A program made the translations under genes and the position numbers. Source: Sequoia sempervirens (taxonomy: Eukaryota > Streptophyta > Pinopsida > Cupressales > Cupressaceae). From it: DNA of 64,000 bases. Of the stretch, positions 1-10,050 are shown in pieces. Position 1 is the stretch's first letter, and each line of letters starts with the position of its first letter. The notes under the pieces were generated by a model, which saw nothing but the letters and a program-made list of their open reading frames with translations, did not search any database and had not been told where the DNA came from. The stretch covers positions 1 through 64,000 of the forward strand of contig VDFB02254908.1 of assembly GCA_007258455.2 (NCBI GenBank). Reading direction: 5' to 3'.

Positions 1-2012
1 GATTCAAACTCATACTAAAGTAGAGCAACAAGCTTCAAGAGGGGTTCAAATATACAAATTCTAGTAAGACATGATGACACTATTCAAGAGGGATGACCAA
101 GCCCCTTGGATCAAGATCCCATGACAAACCAACATATGCACAAGAGAACATGCATACGATAGATATAAGAGAATATTCAAAGCATAACATTATAATGTGA
201 AAGATGCAATGATAATGAAATGAGAAAAAGGTAGATCAAGCCTTGGCCATTTGTCCAATGTGTTGTGGATCAGATCTAGGCTATTTGTCAAAAAATGCAC
301 ACTCACTTTGGGGCCATAGAACTTCATGCTATATGTAGGGTGAGAAATCCACATTATACTCACTCTGGGGCCATAGAATTTTGGGTCATTCGTGAGGTAA
401 GAAATACATAGTATGCTAGTGGCTATGGGGAAAGTCATGCCCTCATTCATTTTCCCACTCAATCATACCAGAGGTATACCTCTTGATAACTTAAATAAGG
501 CCCCACAAAGAAAATAGTTCAAGCAAAGCTTCATATGCTTGAAACTCATGAACAAACGTGATGGCACCACAGCCATGTAATCTGTGTTATGCAAGGTGGC
601 CATATAATAAAAAATGCAAATGCAAAGAATGTTCAAAAGAGTTTTATTTAATTCATGCAAGGTCTTTAACTTAGTGGACATTATGCCAAGTGTCTCCAAG
701 GAAGGACCAATTAGAGAATAGAATATTCACAACTTAGGGGATGCAGTGTATTGCATCAAGCAACTAAGAGGAATATAATTTGCTAAGAGAGATCACCCTC
801 TTGAAGGACATCACACCTAATGTCACCATAAAGCGAAGAATGCATTGAATGAAGTAAAAAGTCTAAACTATGAACCATGAAAAGGAAAAATGCAAAAGAA
901 TAATGCCAATGTATGCCCCCACTTTAAAGAAATTGGTAAACACCATGCTATGAGAAATTACTTTAAAGTAGCAAATGGTAAATGCAAACAAGACATGTGA
1001 ACTAACTCAAAAAGCCCTATGCCAAGTCATATGTTTCTGAGTCAACTTACAACATGAAAAAGAAAAGGAAAAGAGAGGAGGTGCCCCCAAAATGAAAATA
1101 CAAAACACATAAGGGATTTATGGATTTGGGGTCAGTATGTGCTTGTGACAACATTTTTAAGGGATCCAGGAATTGTCATCATTCCCCAAATGCACATAGA
1201 ACTATAAGAATGAAAAAAAGAGAGTGAAAACAAAGAAAAATACTTTTGGGTCAACATGGAAGAGACATATGGTGTATTGACACCTTATGTCATCCCAAAA
1301 AGGAAAACACAAGACAAAAATGTAAATGAAAGGAAAATAAAATGAAAAATATTTTTGGTCAACATGAAAGAGACCTAAATGTCTTAATTCCTTGCATCAT
1401 CCCCAAAAGAAAAACACAAGAAAAGTGAAAATAAATGAAAAGGTGAAAAATCCATACGCCATAGAGAAGAATGAAGGTACAAATAGAGGATTGTCACAAA
1501 GAGAGAGAAGAACATCAAACAAAAAATCATAGGAGATCACATTATGCACATGTAATCACATAAAAGAAAAGAAAAGAAATACTAGTAAGGCACATGAAAA
1601 CCAACCTAAAGTAGGTCATCTGCTTCCCAGTCTTGTTTAGTGTATGCGGAAGGTGGGAAACTAGCGAAAGGGATCACAACAAGTGTATTACTAGGACAAG
1701 GCTATCAAATTCTTTCCCCCACATAGTGCGAGGCAAGAATGAGCCAAGATGAGTGATGGGTCAGGTATCATGTATTAGTGAGACTAGAATTTTCTACAAC
1801 TAGTACATGACAAGGTAATGAAGGAGAGATTATTCTTTCACTAGATGGAACTCATTTCCATCAAAGTGATATTTACTCAAGATTTGTTTTAATGTGTGGC
1901 ATTTATCGACATTATGTCCAAGAGTTCTATGATAGTTACAATGTGGAACCTTTACATCTTTAGGATATAGGATGAGCCTGTTCATCGGTGGTAATAGTAT
2001 AAACCCTTGCAT
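1..2012 (-). mobile_element. Family-1 gag-only LTR element, minus strand, 3' half of internal region
   Basis: Read on the minus strand, this stretch is the distal internal part of a compact LTR retroelement. It starts with the gag zinc-knuckle segment (2012 to 1830) and runs through a non-coding region to position 1. It is collinear, inverted, with 5030-7200 of the plus-strand copy: shared blocks include the zinc-knuckle frame, the Gly/Cys-poor region after it, the repeats ending in a 'tcaacatg' block, and a motif just before the polypurine tract. The window edge falls just before the expected polypurine tract, so the 3' LTR should lie to the left. The 5' half of the same element is at 8856-10050. 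No pol-like frame is visible, so it is probably non-autonomous (TR-GAG-like; inference). Confidence 0.75.
1830..2012 (-). pseudogene. gag fragment with variant CCHC zinc knuckle (family 1)
   Basis: The 60-residue frame contains LLPPMNRLILYP followed by a Cys-x2-His-x4-His-x4-Cys cluster (CNYHRTLGHNVDKC) and LKQILSKY. This matches the plant gypsy nucleocapsid pattern in which the zinc knuckle is written CxxH...GH...C and is followed by LK. It would bind element RNA in a Gag particle. The upstream part of this Gag is on the other side of the nested insertion (9067-9615), so the frame is cut at 2012 exactly where the plus-strand LTR begins; the Met at 2012 is therefore not a real start. All four metal ligands are kept here, whereas the plus-strand copy has lost the last Cys. 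Confidence is good for the Gag knuckle, moderate for lineage. Confidence 0.65.
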
Positions 2013-3754
2013 CTTTCTTATGGATGTTAGCCTTGTTTTTCCTAGATTTAATGTTGTAATGTGGTCAACACATTCACATTAGGTCTTCAACCCTTGTTAA
2101 TCAATAGGAACTTAATGATGCCTTGTAAAAGTGTTGTGAAGTGTTGTAACCTACTTTCACACTTTTCTAGGATCTTTTTAATATAATTCACTTAGATAAG
2201 CTCTTTTTATCACTTACCAAGTCTTATTTTAAAGTGTTGTAAAGTTTTATAACAAACTTTCACACTTGTCTAGGCTTGTCATCAATAATTTAACCCTTTC
2301 TTATGCTTAAATGGCAACTTCATACACTTACAAGCCCTGCTTAAGTGTATTTTTTAGAATAATCCCATTAAACATCATTTAAGACACTTTAATTCTTGAA
2401 ACCTACTTAAATTTCCCTAGTGGGACCAAGTCGCCATTTGGGGCAACTTAGTCCCACTTGGCTGAAAAATAAAAAATATTTCAAAATTCTGGCAGAATAT
2501 TATTTTCTAAGACTTGAGGTCACCCTGTGATGAGGTATGTTCAGGAAATTTAGTATAATCATGCATAAATATAGGGTTTTCCTCTCATCTTTTTCATCTC
2601 TTTAATATCTCCTCAATTTTCCTAATCATTCAAGCAATTATCAAGCATTCAAGAATTATAGGCATTTTCAAGCATACATCCATTGGAGCGTCTACTTGCA
2701 TATCTTCAAATTTCTACTTCAAGGGTTTGGCGAGTTGTAGAATTGCATGTTGTTCATTCATTATTCTCTTTTCATTTCATTTCATTTTCAAGGGTTTAAT
2801 TACCAAACCAGGGTTTGACCAAAGCAAACCCCTATTGACTAACCCTTAACACTTTTTCCCATCTTTTCATGTGTTTTGTAGGTCTTGTGTGCAGATTTGT
2901 CAAGGAGAAAGGTGTGAAAAGTTGTCAAAAATTCATCAAAGTCATTCAAAGTAAACAAAACCCTAAAAGAAGATTGGAGAACACCTATAGGTAAGATTCT
3001 GTAGATTCAAATTTAGAAACCTATCAATAGCTGAAGTGTAGACTGGGAGCTATATATTACATATTTGAATTCCCTAAAATCTAGAGGTGGAATAAGTCAC
3101 CATCAATGATGAATTAGTCCCATTGCTAGGCCTGAAAAGTGGTTTTTGTAGTTCTGGGTACCCTTATCATTGAAACCTGTTCTAGTAGAATTTCCTCGAA
3201 ACAAGACTAAGTCACCCAGCTTGGCGTAAGTGTCCCAATTGGCTTCAACAGTTAATTCTGTAGGATTCCAAAGCTCTTGTCCATAACTTTCCAATCCCTA
3301 GGTGCACCTCTTTAGTCTCAGTAATTTATGTTATTGTTTGCTTACATGTTTAGTTCATTTGGCATATCATAATGTGTTTTCAAATAAAGTGCATCTTCTT
3401 AGTTTAGCATTAATAATACATCTCTTTTATTAGTTCTTTGCAGCTATGACATTCTATTTAGACATATTTTAATCATATTTGCATTAGTCTTGAGTGAACT
3501 ATAAGCTTTTTTGGGATACCTCTCTTCTTTTAGGTGCAAAACCCTAGAAGTGTAAGAGAGCCTCCTATTCCAAAAACATACAGTTCATTTTGGTGATTAG
3601 TTCTTTGCAGCTATGACATTCTATTTAGACATATTTTAATCATATTTGCATTAGTCTTGAGTGAACTATAAGCTTTTTTGGGATACCTCTCTTCTTTTAG
3701 GTGCAAAACCCTAGAAGTGTAAGAGAGCCTCCTATTCCAAAAACATACAGTTCA
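2013..3754 (+). repeat. 5' LTR of nested family-1 element (5'-truncated)
   Basis: It is a direct repeat of 7277-8855, sharing the start block (ctttcttatggatgttagcc), the T-rich middle, the gene-like AG/GT blocks and the end CATACAGTTCA. The first about 49 bp seen in the 3' LTR (from TGTAATGTAG) are missing. A 167-bp segment at its 3' end is tandemly duplicated (3431-3764), making it longer than the 3' LTR. Sequence differences from the 3' LTR are plentiful, so the insertion is old. Confidence 0.8.
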
Positions 3755-3764
3755 TTTTGGTGAC
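3431..3764 (+). repeat. 167-bp perfect tandem duplication across the LTR end and primer site
   Basis: The unit starting tagttctttgcagctatgac occurs at 3431 and again at 3598. It runs through the LTR end (cagttca) into ttttggtga of the internal region. The two units appear identical, while the single unit in the 3' LTR (about 8693-8855) differs from them at many bases. The duplication therefore happened in place, long after insertion, or is an assembly artefact. Confidence 0.9.
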
Positions 3765-4203
3765 CTAGCTTTTGAACATAATATTTTTAATTGTAAGTGC
3801 ATTTACATCTTAGAAATAGATTATATTGGAAATGCATTGCATTTTGCATTGTTTAAATTGTGTCCTAGGGTTTCTAAGTTTCCATTAGTGAAAAGATCAT
3901 CTAGCTTATATTTTTGCACTTCTTTTCATCAAAAATCAATAAAATTTTGCATTTCCATATTCTACCTACATCTGAAAACCTAAAAAGAATAAAATTAATT
4001 CCAAAATTCCAAAAAATTTCAAAAAATTACTACCTGGACTCATTTTCCACCTTGGGCAACTTAGTCCAGTTGCATATTTTACACTACATTTTCTATCATT
4101 TCCAGTTTATTCTCTACATTTATGTTTTCTATTATTACATCTTTGTTACTATTCTTAGATTTGTTGTTTCATTCAATTTCTTTCCCTTAAGTTTTCTTTC
4201 ATC

Positions 4204-5196
4204 ATGGATATGTGTTTTAATAAGCTTTGGATGTCATTAAAATCCTTACTTGACATATCAAACTATGCCTTTGAAACTGGTCCTAATGACATTGAACTTC
4301 CTCATGCTCCTTCAACTCCTCATGCATATCCTCCTCATGAAGATGACATCATTGGAGAAGATGATGATAGCATGAATAAGTTCCTAAATGACTGTCTTGA
4401 TAACCTTGAAGATAATGCATCCTTTTATCCATCCATGAAACAATAAGACCTTCCTAGAGTACCATTTCTTGATATGTTTAGTTACTTACATCCTGAAACA
4501 AACGAAGAACCTAAGTTCCCTACACATGTTGAACCTAGTTCTTCTAAAAAAACATTGACTCAACCATTTTATGATAACAAAGTCACTAATACTCCAATCA
4601 ATCTTGAAGAAACCTATGGAAAATTTTTTACCATTTTGAGAAAACAAGGATGTGACACAGCCATTGAACATGCCATTCATCAACTCTTAGAACAAAAAAA
4701 AAATAATGAAAATACAATGAGATTAGGTTATCAAGATCCCTATCATAACAACAAGCCTCCTAGAGAATATGTGTGGCTTCGTGATGATGGCACGGTGATC
4801 TTTGATTCCCCTCACAATCTAAATGTCCTTCTTCCTTGAGAGCACCCCTTGATTGATAACAATGACAAGGATGCAAGAATCACTTTGGGTCCTCCTCCTT
4901 CCATTCAAGAAAAGAGTGAATCTAGAAAACAAAAGAGGCATTACAAGTTACAAAATCTCAAGTTTCCTCTCCATCCACCACCTAAATGTGAAAGGAAATC
5001 TCAAATACTTTTAAATAAAGAACTCATATTATTACCACCTATGAATAGGTTGGTGATATATCCTAACGATGCCAATGTTCCACATTGTGCATATCATCAC
5101 ATTTTTGGACATAGAAGTGATGAGTATCATCAATTGAAAGAAATATTGAGCAAGTATAACTTCAATGGTGATAATTGCTACCCAATAATTCCATAA
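4204..5196 (+). pseudogene. gag pseudogene of nested family-1 element
   Basis: One reading frame of about 330 codons starts at ATG 4204 (MDMCFNKLW) and is broken by in-frame stops at 4444-4446 (TAA) and 4837-4839 (TGA). Segments are an acidic N-terminal part (IIGEDDDSMNKFLNDCLD), a conserved INLEETYGK block, a basic linker, and the PPMNRLVIYP block followed by a degenerate zinc knuckle CAYHHIFGHRSDEY, in which the last Cys ligand has become Tyr. The minus-strand relative at 9067-9615 and 1830-2012 has the same order (INLEETYGK, then PPMNRL plus an intact knuckle), which confirms that the frame was a real protein. No protease or polymerase follows before the 3' LTR. Confidence 0.7.
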
Positions 5197-7210
5197 AACA
5201 TTCTCCAACTCCTTGTCATGTCATAGTTGTAGAACATTCCATTCTCACTACTACATGACCTTTCCCATCACTTACCTCGGCTCATTCTTTCCTTGCACCT
5301 AGTGGGAGAAATACATTGCTAGCCTTGTCCTAGTAATGCATTTGTCATTGTCTGTTAGATACATTATTCACCTTCCGCTTCTACCAACTAAGATTGGGAG
5401 GCAGATGATTTGCTCGACGACTGACTCGCATTTTCCTTACTAGTCTTTTGAATTTTCATTTTCTCTTTCTTTTGTGTGTTTGAATGTGTGTAATGTGATC
5501 CCCCTTGTTATGCTTGATGTTCTCTCTCTTTGTAGCATTCCTCTCTTTTTTTTACATCGCTTTCTCCTTTTTCTCTTCTTTTGTTTTCATTTTGGGGATG
5601 ATGCAAGGCATTCAGACATTCATATCTCTTTCATGTTGACCCAAAATGCTTTTATTTCTCTTTTCCTTTTTCTTTTGTATTTTTCTTGTGTTTTCCTTTT
5701 GGGGATGATGCAAGGCATTGATACATTCATGTCTCTTTCATGTTGACCCACAAGGATTTTTCTTTTCCTTTTTCTTTTGTCTTCTTCTCATGTTTTCCTT
5801 TTGGGGATAACGTAAGGCATTGAGAAATTCATGTCTCCTTCATGTTGACCAAAAAGATTTACCTCTTTCTTTTTCCTTTTCTTTTTCATTTGGATTGTGT
5901 TTTCCTTTTAGGGAAGATGCAAAGTATCAAGATACCCTATGTTTCTTCCATGTTGACTCAAAAGGTTCTTTCTTTTTCTTTGATTTCACTCTCTTTGTGT
6001 CATTCTTCTAGTTCTTTGGATTTGTGGAATGAGGACAGTTCCAAACTCTCTAGAAACATTACAACAAAGAACATACTGACCCCAAATCCATAGATCCCTT
6101 ATGTGTTTGGCATTTTCATTTTGGGGTAACCCCTTTCTTTTCTTTTTCTTCACATGATGCAGCCTTACTCGAAAACATATGACTTGGCATAAGGGATCTC
6201 CAAGTTGGATCTCATGTCTTTCTTTCTTGATACTTTAAAGTAATTGCTCATAGTACAATGTGTAGCAATTCCTTTAAAGTGGGAGCAAAAATTGGCATAT
6301 TCATTTTGTATTTTTTTCCTTTTCTTGGTTCTTAGTGTAGCATTATTACTTCATATGATGTGTTTGTCACTTTGTGGATGACATTGGGTGTGATATACTT
6401 CATGAGCGTGATCTATCTTAACATATTACATTCCTCTTAGTGGCTTGATGCAATGCACTACATCCCCTAACTTGTGAATTTTCTATCCTTTGATCAGTCC
6501 TCTCTTGGAGACATCAGGAACAATGTTCCCTAAGTTAAATACTTCACATGAACTAAGCAAGACTCCTTTGAACATTATTTTCATGTTGCATGTTGCATTT
6601 TGTTATATGGCCACCTTTCCTAACAAATATTGCATGCTTGTGGTGCCATCACGTTTGTTCATGAGCTCCAAGCATACAAAGTTTTGCTTGTCTTGTGAAG
6701 CTCAAAAAGTCATTTTCTTTTGTGGTGCCTTATTAAACTTATCAAGAGATATAACTTTGGTATGGTTGAGTAGGAAGCACATTCTGAGGCATGAATTTCC
6801 CCATAGCCACCTTTGTGTGTGAGAGTGCATACTGGCCATGAGTATGTTTCTCACCTTTTAGGCCTTCTCACTTAGTGGAAAGCCATGAGTTATGTCGCCT
6901 TACAGTAAGTATATGATTTTTTTTGGAAAAATAGCCTAGATTTGATCCATAACAGGATGGAAAAATGATTGAAGCTCAATCTAATTCTCTTTCCTTTTCT
7001 CCTTTCTCTCCTTTTTCATTTTTTTACATCATTTTTATGTGTGTTCCTTTGTGCTAATGTTTGGTTTACCATTGCAATCTTGATCGTGGGAGCTTGATCA
7101 CCCCTCTTGATTGTTGTTGTCTCATCTTCCCAGCATGAGTGCATTTGGATCCCGCTTGATGTGCATTTTTGGCTACTTTAGTGAGAGTTTGAAGAAAATT
7201 CTTCCTCTCA
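5197..7210 (+). other. Non-coding internal region of nested family-1 element
   Basis: After the Gag frame there is no credible coding frame. The stretch holds pyrimidine-rich DNA, a tandem array (5594-6010) and blocks that align in inverted orientation with 1-1830. It occupies the place where pol would sit in an autonomous element. Confidence 0.6.
5594..6010 (+). repeat. Tandem array, four units of about 105 bp
   Basis: Units begin with ggggatgatgcaaggcat-like sequence at about 5594, 5701, 5803 and 5911. Each continues through a catgttgacc block into a T/C-rich tail. The inverted relative has only about two recognisable units (about 1243-1420). Confidence 0.75.
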
Positions 7211-7227
7211 CTAAAGTGGGGGATAAA
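7211..7227 (+). promoter_or_regulatory. Polypurine tract of nested family-1 element
   Basis: CTAAAGTGGGGGATAAA immediately precedes the TG that opens the 3' LTR at 7228. This is the expected place for the plus-strand primer. Confidence 0.7.
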
Positions 7228-8855
7228 TGTAATGTAGAAAAAATGTATCTTTTGACATTTTCATAATAATTTGGGCCTTTCTTATGGATGTTAGCCTAGT
7301 TTCTCCTAGATTTAATATTATAATGTGGTCAACACCTTCACATTAGGTCTCTGACCCTTGTGAATCAATAGGAACTTTATGATGCCTTGTAAGAGTTTTG
7401 TGAAGTGTTTTAACCCACTTTCACACTTTTCTAGGATCTTTTTAATATAATTCACTAAAATAAACTCTTTCTATCACTTACCAAGCCTTATTCCAAAGTT
7501 TTGTAACAAAATTTCACACTTTTCTAGGCTTCTCATCAATAATTTAACCCTTTCTTATGCTTAAATGACCCCTTTATACACTTACATGCCCTAGTTAAGT
7601 CTATTTTTGAGAATAATCCCATTAAACATCATTTAATACACTTGAATTCCTGACACACAATTAAATTTTCCTAGTGAGACGAAGTCACCACTTGGGGTGA
7701 CTTAGTCCCACTTGGCTCAAAAATAAAAAAATATTTGAAAATTTTGATGAGATATTGTTTTTTAAGACTTACGTGGGCCTGTGATGAGGTATTTTTGTGG
7801 AATTTTGTATAATCATGTATAAATATAGGGTTTTCCTCTCATATTTTTCATCTTTATCATCTCTTTAATATCTCCTCAATTTTCCTAATCATTTAAGCAA
7901 TTATCAAGCATTCAAGCATTCCAAGCATTCTCACACATACATATATTGGAGCCTCAACTTGCATATCTTCAAATTTATACTTCAAGGGTTTGGTAAGTTG
8001 TAGCATTGCATTTTGTTCACTCATCAATCTCTTTTTATATCATTTCATTTCATTTTCAAGGGTTTAATTACCAAACTGGGGTTTGACCAAGGCAAACCCC
8101 TATTCACTAACCCTTAACACTTTTTCCCCTCTTTGCATGTGGTTTGCAAGTCTTGTGTGTAAATTTTTCAAAGAGAAAGGTTTGAAAAGTTGTCAAAAAT
8201 TCATCAAATTCATTCAAAGTCAACAAAACCCCAAAAGAAGCTTGGAGAACACCTACAGGTCAGATTCTGCAAATTCGGATCTAGAAACCTGTCAAGAGCT
8301 GAAGTGCAGAGCGAGATCTATAGATTGCATTTTTGAATTCCCAAAAATATTGAGGTGGAATAAGTCACCATCAATGGAAAAATTAGTCCCACGTCTAAGG
8401 CTGAAAAGTAGTTTCTACAGTTCTAAGTACCCTTTGCCTGAAACCTATTTTGATAGAATTTCCTCGAAATCAGACTAAGTAGCACAACTTGGCATAAGTG
8501 TCATAGTTGGCTTCAACAATGAATTATGTAGGATTCCAAAGCCCCTCTCTATCACTTTCTAGTTCCCAGATGCACCTCTTCAGTCTCATTAATTTTTGTT
8601 ACAGTTTGCTTACATTTTTAGTTCATTTTGCATATCATAATGTGTTTTCAAACAAAGTGCATCTTCTTAGTTTAACATCAATAATCCTTCTCTTTTATCA
8701 ATTATTTGCATCTAGGACATTCTATTTAGACATATTTCAATCATATTTGCATTATTCTTGAGTGATCCATAAATATTTTTGGGATACCTCTCTCCTTTTA
8801 GGTACAAAATCGTGGAAGTGTAAGAAAGCCTCCTATTCCAAAAACATACAGTTCA
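7228..8855 (+). repeat. 3' LTR of nested family-1 element
   Basis: It begins TGTAATGTAG after the polypurine tract and ends GTTCA, giving TG...CA ends, 1628 bp. It is a direct repeat of 2013-3754 apart from the missing start and the 167-bp duplication there. Open frames inside it (for example around 8083-8478) have no counterpart in the other LTR and are not genes. Confidence 0.8.
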
Positions 8856-10050
8856 GTAATTTTTTTTTGCTTTCAGGTGGCAGACGAGGGGGTTGTATCT
8901 TTTGTAACTTGTAAGGTATTTTTTATTTTCTTGATTCACCAATTTCTCCAGTTGAATGTTGAGGAGGAGGATTTATGGTGATCCTACCATCTTTGTTATT
9001 GTCACTAGGAGATTCTAATTTCTCATTAGGAAGGATAATCTTCATAGTAGGAGGGTCTAGGAAAATCTAACCATCTTTAGTAAGCATTAAGTATTCTTTA
9101 TGAATGTTTGTGTTGTGATGAGGATCTTGATATCCTAACCCTTTTGTTTCCTCATTTGGTAATTGTTCTAGGAGTTGATGAATTTCATGTTCACTTGTAG
9201 TATCGCATCTTTGCTTGCTCAAGATTGTAAGCCCTTTGCCATATGTTTCTTCTAGGTTGATGGAAGTGTTTGTCACCTTGTTTAGATAAAATGGTTGAGT
9301 ACTTACTTGTATAAAGGAACTAGGTTCACCTATATTAGGTTCTTTTGTCTTAGTTTCAAGGTGTAAGTATTCAAACATTTTTGTTGGCGGTATTATAGGT
9401 GATGTTGGTTGTTTCATTGTTGGGTAGAAGGTTGAATTAGCTTCAAGTTTGTCAAGGAAATCATTGATGAACTGATTCATGATGTCATCATCTTCTCCAA
9501 TGATTTCAACATCACAAGGATTACATGGATTAGGAGTTGAAGGAGCATAAGTGATTTCATCGTCATTAGGGTCATTTCCAAAAGCACGACTTGACATTTC
9601 CACTAAGGTTTTCAAGGGAAATCATAATTTTCCAAAGCACATGTCCATGATATAAATTTTAGATTCTAAGCTATGTAACAATGTGAAATGAAATGTTCTA
9701 GATGCAATTTTTATTTTGAGAAATGCACAAAATGAACTAGTCTAAACTATATGCAATGAAATGTATGAAAAGTATAGTTTGTAAACTAAAATAGAAAGGA
9801 AACAACAACAAATAGAAGCTTGGAAATCGGGAAATTGATCCAAAAAAATGCAGTTTAGAATATGCAAAGGGAATTATTTACCCAAGGTGGCGAATGAGTG
9901 CTATTTTCAATGATTTTCAATGAAATTTTACTGTCTATAATGTTGTATCATATGAAACTAAAGTGCAGATGCATGTTTTTTTGATTTTCAATGTTTTTGG
10001 ATACAAAAATAAAGCTAAAATGACTTTTCACTAATGTAACATATTTTTCC
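8856..10050 (-). mobile_element. Family-1 element, minus strand, 5' half of internal region
   Basis: It is the inverted counterpart of about 3880-5030 in the plus-strand copy, containing the Gag N-terminal part (9067-9615) and the leader. At 8856 it continues, across the inserted element, into 2012-1 with only about 20 bp unaccounted for. Homology to the leader stops near 10050; the expected 5' LTR is absent, so this end is truncated by the unrelated repeat DNA that follows. Confidence 0.7.
9067..9615 (-). pseudogene. gag 5' part of the interrupted minus-strand family-1 element
   Basis: A 182-codon frame (MKTLVEMSSRAFGNDPNDDE...) aligns with the protein of 4204-4839. Shared blocks are the acidic EIIGEDDDIMNQFINDFLD, TSINLEETYGKGL and HEIHQLLEQ. 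It lacks the internal TAA of the plus-strand copy and ends at a TAG next to LMLTKDG; downstream homology continues at the DNA level to 8860. The zinc knuckle of the same Gag is at 1830-2012, separated by 6.8 kb of inserted element. It is a broken gene with no function now; the role in the intact element would be capsid formation (inferred from its order relative to the knuckle). Confidence 0.65.

Larger units (their letters stand above)
2013..8855 (+). mobile_element. Family-1 gag-only LTR retrotransposon, plus strand, nested in minus-strand relative
   Basis: The element has direct terminal repeats (2013-3754 and 7228-8855), an internal region with one degenerate Gag frame (4204-5196), a tandem-repeat region and a purine-rich tract next to the 3' LTR. 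No protease, reverse transcriptase or integrase is visible, so it would depend on another element's enzymes (TR-GAG-like; inference). The 5' LTR lacks about 49 bp of its start relative to the 3' LTR. The flank right of the 3' LTR is gtaat; the matching left duplication is not present because that end is eroded. The two flanks rejoin the halves of a minus-strand Gag gene, which shows that this is an insertion and not a simple inversion. Confidence 0.8.

Noticed and set aside
8083..8478. 131-codon frame inside the 3' LTR of the nested family-1 element
   Set aside because: The corresponding part of the 5' LTR (2810-3200) does not keep the frame, so it is chance.
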